Assembly (NCBI GenBank): GCA_016186995.1
Contig: JACPKQ010000010.1
Location: 41,245 to 105,244 of the forward strand
Direction: 5' to 3'
DNA length: 64,000 bases
DNA from: Deltaproteobacteria bacterium
GTDB taxonomy: Bacteria > Bdellovibrionota > JACOXK01
Part shown: piece after piece, positions 52,032 to 59,194 of the stretch
Layout: every line of letters starts with the position of its first letter
How positions within the stretch are numbered: the first letter of the stretch is position 1
Notes under the pieces: generated by a model
Seen by the model: the letters and a program-made list of their open reading frames with translations, nothing else
Told to the model about the DNA's origin: nothing
The model's database searches: none
Translations under genes and position numbers: made by a program

Positions 52032-53195
52032 GTGAAAAACATATTTCTTATAAGGTATAGTTCCGAGCTTGCTTTAAAGGGTAAAAATCGAAAAGATTTT
52101 GAAACCCTCCTTGTCCAAAATATTAAAGATAAGTTTCCTAAAAGAACAATTCAATTTAAAAAAGAACATCGGCGTCTTTTTCTAGAGACAGATCTAGATC
52201 AAGAAACGGTTAAAGAAAAACTTTTAAACTTCATAGGAATTGCTTCTTTTAGTCCCGTTACTTTAGCTCCACTTGTACTTGAAGACATTATTGAAACAGC
52301 CTTGTGTCTTGTAAAACCACATTTAAAAACGGCAGATCGAACAAGTTTTAGAGTTGAAACAAAAAGACCTAATAAAAATTTTCCTTTAAGCTCTCCTGAC
52401 ATGAATGGCATTTTGGGTGCTGCTCTTCATAAACAGTTTCCAGAGATGATGGTTGATTTTGACAATCCAGATATTACTTTAGGGGTCGAAATTAGAGATG
52501 ATGCAGCCCATCTTTATTTAGAAAAAATTCAAGGTGGAGGTGGTTTACCTACAGGGTCTTCTGGAAAAATGGTAAGTCTTCTTTCAGGAGGAATTGATTC
52601 ACCCGTTGCTTCCTGGTTTATGATGCGCAGAGGGGCAGAAGTTGTTTTTGCAACTTATCATTCACCACCTTTTCTTGAAGAAGAGGCTTATAATAAAATT
52701 TTGTCTTTAGCGAAAAAGTTAAGTGAGTTTCAAACAAGAACGAAAGTTTACCAAGTTTATTTTACGGATGTTCAAAAAGCGATCAAGCTTAATGTCCATG
52801 ATCGTTATCGAACCCTTATGTATCGACGTTTTATGCACCGTATTGCTTCACGCATTGCTGAAAAAGAACAAGCCCAGGCTCTTATTACAGGCGAAGCCTT
52901 AGGACAGGTTGCAAGCCAAACCTTAGAAAATTTGATTTGTATAGGGAGTGCAACAAACTATCTTGTGATGCGGCCTTTGATTGGGTTCGATAAAGAAGAA
53001 ATTATAAAAACAGCTCGAAAGATTGGAACCTACGATATTTCAATACAACCTTATGGTGATTGCTGCACCCTTTTTGCACCACAAAACCCTGCTACGAAGG
53101 GCAGATTAGAAGATATTTTAGAAATCGAAAAAAGTCTTAATGTTGAAGAATTGATCTTGAATGCTCTTGAAAAAACAAAAATCATCACTTTCTAG
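52032..53195 (+). CDS. thiI: tRNA 4-thiouridine synthase ThiI, without rhodanese domain
   Basis: 387 residues. The N-terminal ferredoxin-like and THUMP domains (about 1-165, RYSSELALKGKNRKDFE) precede the PP-loop adenylation domain with LLSGGIDSPVASW near residue 180. YGDCCTLFAPQNPATKG holds the cysteine expected in ThiI. The C-terminal rhodanese domain of the E. coli enzyme is absent, as in many bacteria, so the sulfur carrier must be separate. It thiolates U8 of tRNAs and may supply thiamine thiazole sulfur. The start is GTG at 52032, preceded closely by a palindromic repeat and with no Shine-Dalgarno sequence. Confidence 0.95.
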   Translation: MKNIFLIRYSSELALKGKNRKDFETLLVQNIKDKFPKRTIQFKKEHRRLFLETDLDQETVKEKLLNFIGIASFSPVTLAPLVLEDIIETALCLVKPHLKTADRTSFRVETKRPNKNFPLSSPDMNGILGAALHKQFPEMMVDFDNPDITLGVEIRDDAAHLYLEKIQGGGGLPTGSSGKMVSLLSGGIDSPVASWFMMRRGAEVVFATYHSPPFLEEEAYNKILSLAKKLSEFQTRTKVYQVYFTDVQKAIKLNVHDRYRTLMYRRFMHRIASRIAEKEQAQALITGEALGQVASQTLENLICIGSATNYLVMRPLIGFDKEEIIKTARKIGTYDISIQPYGDCCTLFAPQNPATKGRLEDILEIEKSLNVEELILNALEKTKIITF

Positions 53196-53260
53196 ACGCG
53201 AGATCTCTCACTTTTGAATTCATTAGAAAAGCAGGAAAAGGACACTCTGATTTTTTCATT

Positions 53261-53307
53261 CCCCCCCCTTTCTATGTTTTTCAAAACTATATACTTATCG
53301 GGGGGGG
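53261..53307. repeat. C8...G8 hairpin upstream of the toxin-antitoxin pair
   Basis: Eight C (53261-53268) and eight G (53300-53307) could pair across a 31-nt loop. The G tract ends 10 bp before the -35 of the antitoxin promoter. Homopolymer runs of this length stand out in an AT-rich genome and are prone to slippage. Confidence 0.6.
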
Positions 53308-53317
53308 CGTAAGTTTA

Positions 53318-53346
53318 TTGACAAGTTTCAATTATAAAGGTATTAT
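53318..53346 (+). promoter_or_regulatory. Consensus promoter of the toxin-antitoxin operon, leaderless
   Basis: TTGACA (53318-53323), a 17-bp spacer and TATTAT (53341-53346). The ATG at 53353 follows 6 nt later and no Shine-Dalgarno sequence is present. It is the best -35/-10 pair among the leaderless starts. Confidence 0.8.
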
Positions 53347-53352
53347 AAAAGT

Positions 53353-53607
53353 ATGAAATATAATACAAATAAAAAATCTAGTATTACTCTTCCACCCCAA
53401 GAGCTTGAAGTTGTCAAAAAACTTATGAAATCTTTAAAGGTTAAAAGTAAGGTTGAAATTATTAGAAAAGGGCTTTTTATGCTCAAAGCTCAAACAGATC
53501 GTAAAGAACTTAAAAAAGCTTTTGCAGAGGCCGCAAAAATAACTAGAAAAGAGCTTAAAAAAGAGATTGAAGAGCTAGATCACCTCAGTGGCGAAGGGTT
53601 AGATTAA
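53353..53607 (+). CDS. Antitoxin-like protein, ribbon-helix-helix type
   Basis: 84 residues. An N-terminal strand (SSITLPP) and two helices (ELEVVKKLMKSLKVKSKVEIIRKGLFML) match a ribbon-helix-helix DNA-binding fold. The C-terminal half is a charged helix (KELKKAFAEAAKITRKELKKEIEE), a plausible toxin-binding tail. It is directly followed by a MazF-family gene whose GTG start abuts its stop, the usual antitoxin-first order. It would repress its own promoter and neutralise the toxin. The fold is inferred from pattern, not from a recognised family member. Confidence 0.7.
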   Translation: MKYNTNKKSSITLPPQELEVVKKLMKSLKVKSKVEIIRKGLFMLKAQTDRKELKKAFAEAAKITRKELKKEIEELDHLSGEGLD

Positions 53608-53949
53608 GTGGAAATCTCTCATGGCTATCTCTACCTGGCAGATTTGAGTCCTCGCTTTGGAAGCGAATCTGGTAAAGTTCGACCCGTTCTTGTCATACAA
53701 ACAGATTTACTTAATGAAGAAATTCACCCATCAACATGGATTCTCCCTTGCACTACGAGACTAGCCGGGGAAAATATATTAAGGGTGACGCTGCCAAAGA
53801 ATATTGCTGGAAACAGTGAAAGCTGTGAAATTATGATTGATCAGAGTAGGGCTATTGATAATAAGCGTTTTAAGAAAAAACTTAAACCTCTTCCCAAAAT
53901 TGTTCTTAAAGAAGTTAAAGAAAAACTTAAGTTTTTAGGTGAGCTTTAA
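53608..53949 (+). CDS. MazF/PemK-family toxin (endoribonuclease)
   Basis: 113 residues. The MazF beta-barrel fold is indicated by HGYLYLADLSPRFGSESGKVRPVLVIQTD with the conserved GKVRPVLV loop, PCTTRLAGEN and CEIMIDQSRAIDNKRF. Family members cleave mRNA at short motifs. It starts with GTG immediately after the antitoxin stop (TAAGTG), so translation is coupled. Length and motifs look complete. It forms a two-gene unit just downstream of the C8/G8 hairpin and upstream of an MFS-PlsC gene with its own AGAAGG site. Confidence 0.9.
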   Translation: MEISHGYLYLADLSPRFGSESGKVRPVLVIQTDLLNEEIHPSTWILPCTTRLAGENILRVTLPKNIAGNSESCEIMIDQSRAIDNKRFKKKLKPLPKIVLKEVKEKLKFLGEL

Positions 53950-54021
53950 AGTATCGTTTTTCTTTAACTTGTAACTTTTAACCCTTTCATATAGGTATTT
54001 GAGCCACGTAAGAAGGCTTAA

Positions 54022-55866
54022 ATGGAAACCTATAAAAAACCTCTTCTTAAGGATAGACGTTTTTGGCCTAGCTTTTGGACTCAGTTTGCAGGAGCATTTA
54101 ATGATAATGTTTTCAAAAATGCCCTTGTTATTCTTATCACTTATAAATCTTATACTTTATCTTCCTTAACTCCAGAACAAATGGTGGCACTTTGTGGTGG
54201 GCTTTTTATTGTACCATTTTTTCTTTTTTCTGCATTAGCGGGGCAGCTTTCGGACAAGTTTGCAAAACACAAGCTTATGGTTTGGGTGAAGGTGGGTGAA
54301 ATATGTTGCATGATTGTGGGTGCTTTTGGATTTTATTGTGAAAGTATTAATCTTTTACTACTCACCCTCTTTTTTATGGGAACACAGTCGGCTTTTTTTG
54401 GCCCAGTCAAATATAGTGTATTGCCCGAGCTTGTTCGCGAAGAAGAATTAGTACAGGGAAATGCTTTAGTAGAGTTAGGAACCTTTTTAGCTATTCTTCT
54501 CGGAACTATTACAGGTGGTATTCTCATTGGGGTGAAGGTGGGTGCTCTTTGGGTAAGTGTCATTACAATAGTCATTGCGATTCTTGGTACGTGGACTTCT
54601 TGGTTTGTAAACCCATTGCCTCCAAGAAACCCAATGCTTCACATTCGTTATGGTCTTATAAAACCAACATGGGAAATCATTAAAATTGCTAAAGAAGTTA
54701 AAAGTATTTGGCATTCTGTTCTAGGAATTTCGTGGTTTTGGTTTTTAGGAGCTGCCCTTCTTTCTATGTTTCCTATTTATGTCAAAGATGTACTTCATGC
54801 AGATGAAAAAGTTGTAACTCTTTTTCTTGCTATGTTTAGTGTGGGCGTGGGTGTTGGATCTATGCTGTGTGAAAAAATGAGCCGAGAACGATTAGAACTA
54901 GGTTTAGTTCCATTGGGTTCTATTGGAATGAGTTTTTTTGTGATTGATCTTTTCTTCGTAGGAAAACCAAGCTGGGCTTTAAGTGAGGGCCCTCTTTTTA
55001 CTTTAAGCCAGTTTGTTTTCTTTCCCTCTGGGTGGAGGATACTTCTCGATTTACTTTTGTTTTCTGTTTTTGCTGGGTTTTTTATTATTCCGCTTTATAC
55101 TTTTATTCAACAGCGTTCTGAAACAAAAATTCGTTCTCGAGTCATTGCGGCCAACAATATTATCAATTCACTTTTTATGGTTGGAACAAGTATTGTTTTA
55201 GCAGTTCTTTATGGTTTTGGATTTAATGCCATAGAACTCTTTTTATTTTTTGGTGTGTTAAATATTCTTGTTGCTATTTATATTTACACAGTTATCCCCG
55301 AGTTTTTGCTCCGATTTGCCTGTGTTATTATGACACGGCTTGTTTATAGGCTTGAAGTAAAAGGAATTCGTAACATTCCACAAGAGGGCCCTGCTGTTAT
55401 TGTTTCAAATCATGTTACTTTTATTGATTGGCTTTTTATTGCCGCTGTCGTTAAACGGCCCGTTCGTTTTGTCATGCATTATGAATGTGCTAACATGCCT
55501 TTACTTAAATTTCTTTTTCGTAATGAGAAAGTCATTCCTATTGCAGGACACAAGGAAGACCCACACATTTTAGAAGAAGCATTGAAAAAAATTTCTATAG
55601 AATTAAGTTCGGGTGAGCTTGTGTGCATTTTTCCAGAGGGTATGATTACTCGTATTGAAAAAATTATAGCTCAAAACCCAGTTCCTGTTATTCCACTTAC
55701 TCTTCATGGACTTTCTAAACCAAGCGTTGCTTTGAAAAACATATGGCGCAAAGTGGGTATTCACATAAACTCGCCCATTCACCCCCAAAACGTAACGGCA
55801 GGTAGTTTAGAAGAAATGGCACGAGCTTCACTTAAAGAAGTTCAAGAAAGTATACAGGTTTCTTAG
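54022..55866 (+). CDS. MFS transporter fused to PlsC-type acyltransferase (LplT-Aas-like, no acyl-ACP synthetase)
   Basis: 614 residues. The N-terminal 420 residues form an MFS permease of about eleven or twelve helices (FWTQFAGAFNDNVFKNALV is typical of the LplT group). A PlsC-type acyltransferase (about 430-610) has NHVTFID (the HX4D site) and IFPEGMITR. In other bacteria LplT flips lysophospholipids inward and Aas reacylates them, and three-domain fusions also carry an acyl-ACP synthetase, which is missing here. It probably recycles lysophosphatidylethanolamine with an external acyl donor. The start ATG follows an AGAAGG site. Confidence 0.92.
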   Translation: METYKKPLLKDRRFWPSFWTQFAGAFNDNVFKNALVILITYKSYTLSSLTPEQMVALCGGLFIVPFFLFSALAGQLSDKFAKHKLMVWVKVGEICCMIVGAFGFYCESINLLLLTLFFMGTQSAFFGPVKYSVLPELVREEELVQGNALVELGTFLAILLGTITGGILIGVKVGALWVSVITIVIAILGTWTSWFVNPLPPRNPMLHIRYGLIKPTWEIIKIAKEVKSIWHSVLGISWFWFLGAALLSMFPIYVKDVLHADEKVVTLFLAMFSVGVGVGSMLCEKMSRERLELGLVPLGSIGMSFFVIDLFFVGKPSWALSEGPLFTLSQFVFFPSGWRILLDLLLFSVFAGFFIIPLYTFIQQRSETKIRSRVIAANNIINSLFMVGTSIVLAVLYGFGFNAIELFLFFGVLNILVAIYIYTVIPEFLLRFACVIMTRLVYRLEVKGIRNIPQEGPAVIVSNHVTFIDWLFIAAVVKRPVRFVMHYECANMPLLKFLFRNEKVIPIAGHKEDPHILEEALKKISIELSSGELVCIFPEGMITRIEKIIAQNPVPVIPLTLHGLSKPSVALKNIWRKVGIHINSPIHPQNVTAGSLEEMARASLKEVQESIQVS

Positions 55867-56005
55867 AAAACTCAGAGTAAGTTGCTAAACTAAAAAAATA
55901 TAATTTAGAACCCTTTCAAGAATATAAAAAAAGAATGAACTCTCATTGTTTTTAGTTATCTATTACATGCTGGTATCGACACCTCGTCATTGCGATTGTT
56001 CTCTC

Positions 56006-56069
56006 TGTCATTGCGAGCGCAGCGAAGCAATCTCATCAAAATGAAAGCTGACAAGCTTTTATTTTGATG
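56006..56069 (+). repeat. Left repeat module of the GIY-YIG unit: palindromic element plus hairpin
   Basis: TGTCATTGCGAGCG...GAAGCAATCTC (56006-56034) is followed by CATCAAAATGAAAGCT (56034-56049), GACA and AGCTTTTATTTTGATG (56054-56069), a 16-bp stem with one mismatch. A partial copy GTCATTGCGA lies at 55986-55995. The rest of 55867-56005 holds no gene. Confidence 0.85.
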
Positions 56070-56084
56070 TAATACAAGGCGCTA

Positions 56085-56369
56085 ATGAAGAATGGGTATG
56101 TTTATATTTTAACAAATAAATTCAATAGGGTTCTTTATATTGGCGTTACAAGTAACTTGAGTAGAAGAATGGAAGAACACAAATTAAAGTTAGTTGAAGG
56201 CTTTACTAAGAAGTATAACCTCTCGAAATTAGTATATTTTGAAGAGCTTCCAAGTATTATTGAAGCTATAGAAGCTGAAAAGAAAATTAAAGCAGGTTCA
56301 AGGAAAAAGAAACTAGAACTGATTAAAAAAGTGAATCCTCAATGGACTGACTTATCACAATCATTATAA
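56085..56369 (+). CDS. Single-domain GIY-YIG endonuclease-like protein
   Basis: 94 residues, the whole of a GIY-YIG (UPF0213/YhbQ-like) domain and nothing more. The YVYILTN and VLYIGVTSNLSRRMEEHK segments carry the two tyrosines and the catalytic arginine. EAIEAEKKIKAGSRKKKLELI holds the metal-binding glutamate, and NPQWTDLS is the common end. Proteins of this type are weak DNA nucleases of unclear role. The gene is framed by inverted palindromic elements and two strong hairpins. A possible promoter (CTGACA 56048-56053, N16, TAATAC 56070-56075) lies in the left hairpin, 9 nt before the ATG. AAGG nearby could act as a Shine-Dalgarno site. Confidence 0.88.
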   Translation: MKNGYVYILTNKFNRVLYIGVTSNLSRRMEEHKLKLVEGFTKKYNLSKLVYFEELPSIIEAIEAEKKIKAGSRKKKLELIKKVNPQWTDLSQSL

Positions 56370-56372
56370 ACA

Positions 56373-56440
56373 AATCTCCTAGAATCTTTTCAAGATTCTA
56401 GGAGATTGCCACGTCGCCCTTTGGGCTCCTCGCAATGACA
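56373..56440 (-). repeat. Right repeat module of the GIY-YIG unit: perfect hairpin plus inverted palindromic element
   Basis: AATCTCCTAGAATCTT (56373-56388), TTC and AAGATTCTAGGAGATT (56392-56407) make a perfect 16-bp stem with a 3-nt loop. The reverse complement of 56402-56440 begins TGTCATTGCGAGGAG and ends GTGGCAATCTC, an inverted copy of the left element with a different centre. The hairpin lacks a T-run, so it is not a classical terminator. Confidence 0.9.
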
Positions 56441-56462
56441 AACAAAAACACACAATGACGGG

Positions 56463-56544
56463 AGTGCACACTTCAACTAGAAGCAGAGACGACGAGATCC
56501 CCGCTGGAGCCTGTCCTCGACCTGATCGGGGACGGGGATGGCAT
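56463..56544 (-). repeat. Composite palindromic repeat with GTGCACACTTCAA flank
   Basis: GTGCACACTTCAA (56463-56475) matches the flank at 693-705. The core 56496-56544 begins GATCCCCG and ends CGGGGATGGCAT, with further internal dyad symmetry (GTCC...GGAC). The 56370-56635 gap is almost entirely repeats. Confidence 0.8.
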
Positions 56545-56599
56545 AAAAAATTTCAGCCTGTTGTTCATGCATTTTTAGTAAGGAAAAAACTGCTGCTGA

Positions 56600-56628
56600 T
56601 TGATTTATTGTTTTTCCTCGGGTATTTA
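56600..56628 (+). promoter_or_regulatory. Promoter of the thioesterase gene, leaderless
   Basis: TTGATT (56600-56605), a 17-bp spacer and TATTTA (56623-56628). The -10 ends 7 nt before the ATG at 56636, with no Shine-Dalgarno sequence. Confidence 0.55.
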
Positions 56629-56635
56629 AAAACAT

Positions 56636-57103
56636 ATGTCTCAAGAAAAAAGCTTACAAGAAAAATATGCACCCAAGTCTATTTGCTTTGGTTGTGGTCC
56701 GGCCAATGAGAAAGGTTTAAGAATCAGAAGTTTTCCAAAGGATGATGTGGTGGTTTGTGATTTTAAACCAGAAGAACACCACAGGGCTTTTCCGGGTATG
56801 CTTAATGGTGGCATTGCAGGGGCTCTTTTAGATTGTCATTCTAATTGGGCGGCTGCGTGGCATTACATGCAAGTAAACAAATTAGAAAAACCAAATAGCA
56901 CAGTGACAGCTGAGTTTTCTGTAAGGCTTTTAAAACCCGTTCCTTCCGATAAAGTTCTTCATTTAGAAGCAAGGGTGGTTGAAAATAAAGGGCGAAAAAT
57001 GAAAGTTGATGCAGAGCTTAAAGCCGACGGTGAAACATGTGCGACGTGCAAAGGTCTTTTTGTTGCTGTAAAGCCGGGTCACCCAGCTTATGATCGTTGG
57101 TAA
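56636..57103 (+). CDS. PaaI/4HBT-family hotdog thioesterase
   Basis: 155 residues. The N-terminal CFGCGPANEKGLRIR segment is typical of a PaaI-like subgroup with a CxxC-like lead, followed by a single hotdog domain (about 45-145). HHRAFPGMLNGGIAGALLDCHSNWAA carries the HGG-equivalent loop and the acidic residue of the central helix. It probably hydrolyses an acyl-CoA thioester; the substrate is unknown. The ATG is 7 nt after a -10 box without a Shine-Dalgarno sequence. It converges with the ThyX-like gene with a 10-nt gap. Confidence 0.88.
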   Translation: MSQEKSLQEKYAPKSICFGCGPANEKGLRIRSFPKDDVVVCDFKPEEHHRAFPGMLNGGIAGALLDCHSNWAAAWHYMQVNKLEKPNSTVTAEFSVRLLKPVPSDKVLHLEARVVENKGRKMKVDAELKADGETCATCKGLFVAVKPGHPAYDRW

Positions 57104-57113
57104 TCGGAGAGAT

Positions 57114-58694
57114 TTAAATGAGTCTCTTATATTCTTTAATTTCTTTTCTCCACACAGGAACCCCGCAGTAACGATCCCCTTCAGGGCAATAGGGTTTTTT
57201 CTCTGCCTGTTTTCGAAGATAACAAGGCGCAAGAATGTGTTTTCCTATAAGAGGAAAAACTTGATTTACTTGAACAAGCTCATCAATGCTTGAATAAAAA
57301 ATTTCTTCTTGTGCGTTATAACATGTTCTTAATTTCCACTTATGATGAAAGTTTAAAAGATCTCCTGATTCTTCAAACCGAATAGCATGAGCATTAGGTA
57401 AAAGATAATGTGCATTTTCAAAGCTTTCACCTTTTTCTAAAAGTTGGTTGATGGCTTTATAAGAATTTTCCATTGTTTTTTCATAAACCTCTTCAGCCTG
57501 AGGAGTTTGTTTGATAACAAGTGGCGTAATGTAATCGGGCTTTCCATGATAGTGCGTTTCAAGCACAGGGCGAGAGCCGGGGGTCATTCTATGACGTTGT
57601 TCTTGCGAATCGGCTGTGTGGCTTAGTTTTTTTCTAAAAGTAAAATGAACATGGCACAGTGCACGAGAAAGCTTTGTGTGCATGTTTGGATTTAAAGTAT
57701 CAGAAAGATAAGGATTGTATTTTGGGTTTAACACCCTTTCGATGGCCTCATGGTCTGGAAGATTTTTGTGAGGAATACCCAAGATAGTTCTTACAGACCT
57801 TGCTAAGGTATGTTCTGCATTTATTTTATAATCAATGAGTTTCGACCAACGCCCTTCAAGTGTGTGATCAAATTCTTTTGTAAAACTACTGGATTCCAGC
57901 TTTCGCTGGAATGACATAGAGGGTGTTGTTCCAAACTCTTCCATCAGTTTAAATTCTGGAGTTGCTTCAAGTGGATAAGGATCTTGCAATTCTTTTTCAA
58001 AAAGTGGGTCGTGTTTTCTAACTTCACTAATCATTTGATCGATCACAAGTTTTTGCTCGCAGGGTGTGTCAAAGATGGAAGCCATTTTATAATAACGCAT
58101 TAAGGTAAGGGCACTAATGGTGTGATAAAGATAAGCATGCGTTGCGATGGGTAAACAATAACGGGCGACTTCGTAAGTTTTTTTAAGAACAAGTGGGCCC
58201 CACTTTTCTCTATTTTTAAGTCTGTGTGGAAATATTTTGTAATATTCTTTTTGAATAGTTGGTTTTACAAGTTCAATCAGTTGATTATAATTTTCCATTT
58301 GCATGGAAAGTGCATCTTCATAAATTTTTAGGTTTTCACTTTTAAGATCTGGAATATGAAAGTTATCAGGTTGCACCCTTACATATCTTTGAGAAACCTG
58401 TTCTGAATTATAAAATGGGTGAGAGTGCAAAAAACTCCAAATAAAACTTCGTGACACGGCATCCATACTAAAAACAAAGTGGGCATGCTGGCGTGTTGTG
58501 AGGTGCCCTGCTTCAAGTGTGCTTTGCGCAATGCGGTCTCTTAAGGCACGTGATTTTTCATCTTTATCAACTTCTTCTGGAGTAATAATACCCTTTGATG
58601 AATAGCAGGTTCTTGCTGTAGCTATGGAAAGATTGTAGGGTTTTGGAATGATCTCGATCAACTTGATTTTGGGAGATTTACGATTGAATTCCAT
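57114..58694 (-). CDS. Double ThyX-like protein (FAD-dependent thymidylate synthase family)
   Basis: 526 residues, about twice a normal ThyX. The N-half has EAGHLTTRQHAHFVFSMDAVSR and SEQVSQRYVRV, matching the second part of the ThyX signature. The C-half repeats the fold with LCHVHFTFRKKLSH and EQRHRMTPGSRP, which contains the RHR part. Neither half alone has the full RHRxxSxNExSxR motif. Residues 260-270 (SMSFQRKLESS) are encoded by a palindromic repeat in the linker. ThyX makes dTMP with methylene-tetrahydrofolate and FADH2; whether this long form does so is uncertain. No thyA is seen. Confidence 0.85.
   Translation of the reverse strand: MEFNRKSPKIKLIEIIPKPYNLSIATARTCYSSKGIITPEEVDKDEKSRALRDRIAQSTLEAGHLTTRQHAHFVFSMDAVSRSFIWSFLHSHPFYNSEQVSQRYVRVQPDNFHIPDLKSENLKIYEDALSMQMENYNQLIELVKPTIQKEYYKIFPHRLKNREKWGPLVLKKTYEVARYCLPIATHAYLYHTISALTLMRYYKMASIFDTPCEQKLVIDQMISEVRKHDPLFEKELQDPYPLEATPEFKLMEEFGTTPSMSFQRKLESSSFTKEFDHTLEGRWSKLIDYKINAEHTLARSVRTILGIPHKNLPDHEAIERVLNPKYNPYLSDTLNPNMHTKLSRALCHVHFTFRKKLSHTADSQEQRHRMTPGSRPVLETHYHGKPDYITPLVIKQTPQAEEVYEKTMENSYKAINQLLEKGESFENAHYLLPNAHAIRFEESGDLLNFHHKWKLRTCYNAQEEIFYSSIDELVQVNQVFPLIGKHILAPCYLRKQAEKKPYCPEGDRYCGVPVWRKEIKEYKRLI
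57888..57917 (-). repeat. Palindromic repeat inside the ThyX-like coding region
   Basis: On the minus strand TGTCATTCCAGCGAAAG then CTGGAATCCAGT, nearly identical to the copy at 19685. It is in frame and encodes the linker peptide MSFQRKLESS between the two ThyX-like halves. Confidence 0.92.
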
Positions 58695-58701
58695 GGCTTA
58701 T

Positions 58702-58730
58702 AAAGTAATCAATGAAGATGGGTACTGCAA
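58702..58730 (-). promoter_or_regulatory. Possible promoter of the ThyX-like gene, leaderless
   Basis: Minus strand: TTGCAG (58725-58730), a 17-bp spacer and TACTTT (58702-58707). The -10 ends 7 nt before the ATG. Both hexamers are weak, so the call leans on the spacing shared with other genes here. Confidence 0.4.
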
Positions 58731-58774
58731 GGGCTTACTTGCAATTAACATAGGTTTTGATAATAAAGAAAGCA

Positions 58775-59194
58775 ATGCAAAGAACGATGCTTAAATCCAA
58801 AATTCACAAAGCAACCGTGACAGATGTTCATCTTCACTATCAAGGAAGTATGTCTATTGATCCTCTCTTAGCGAGAGAGGCCCACATTCTTCCCTTTGAA
58901 AAGATTAATATTTATAACATTACAAATGGAGAACGCTTTAGCACCTATGCTATTTATGGCGAAGAAGGAAGTGGCGAGATCCATGTAAATGGTGCTGCTG
59001 CATGGAAAGCACATAAAGGAGATCTTGTTATTGTTGCCACTTACGCCAATTACGAACAAAAAGAGCTTCATGATTATGCACCTAAACTTGTTTACGTTGA
59101 TAATAATAATCATATTATAAATACAGCTTCTCACATTGATTCACCTATCATGCCTTTAGATGAAAGAATCAAAAATCTTGCCCCACGTGGATAA
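58775..59194 (+). CDS. panD: Aspartate 1-decarboxylase
   Basis: 139 residues from ATG at 58775 ([20 protein letters not shown]); an upstream TTG is unnecessary. The pyruvoyl enzyme precursor has the self-cleavage site HYQGSMSID, with Gly24-Ser25 as in the characterised enzymes. Lys9, Tyr22 and the NGAAA segment are conserved. It forms beta-alanine for pantothenate and coenzyme A. The C-terminal 35 nt overlap polX, so the pair is coupled, although the functions are unrelated. Confidence 0.96.
   Translation: MQRTMLKSKIHKATVTDVHLHYQGSMSIDPLLAREAHILPFEKINIYNITNGERFSTYAIYGEEGSGEIHVNGAAAWKAHKGDLVIVATYANYEQKELHDYAPKLVYVDNNNHIINTASHIDSPIMPLDERIKNLAPRG

Noticed and set aside
52006-52033. TTTAAC-N16-TATAGT as a promoter for thiI.
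   Set aside because: The -10 would overlap the GTG start that homology requires, so initiation would fall inside the gene.
56455-56709. Open reading frame across the repeats downstream of the GIY-YIG gene.
   Set aside because: It consists of repeat sequence, has biased composition and runs out of frame into the thioesterase gene.
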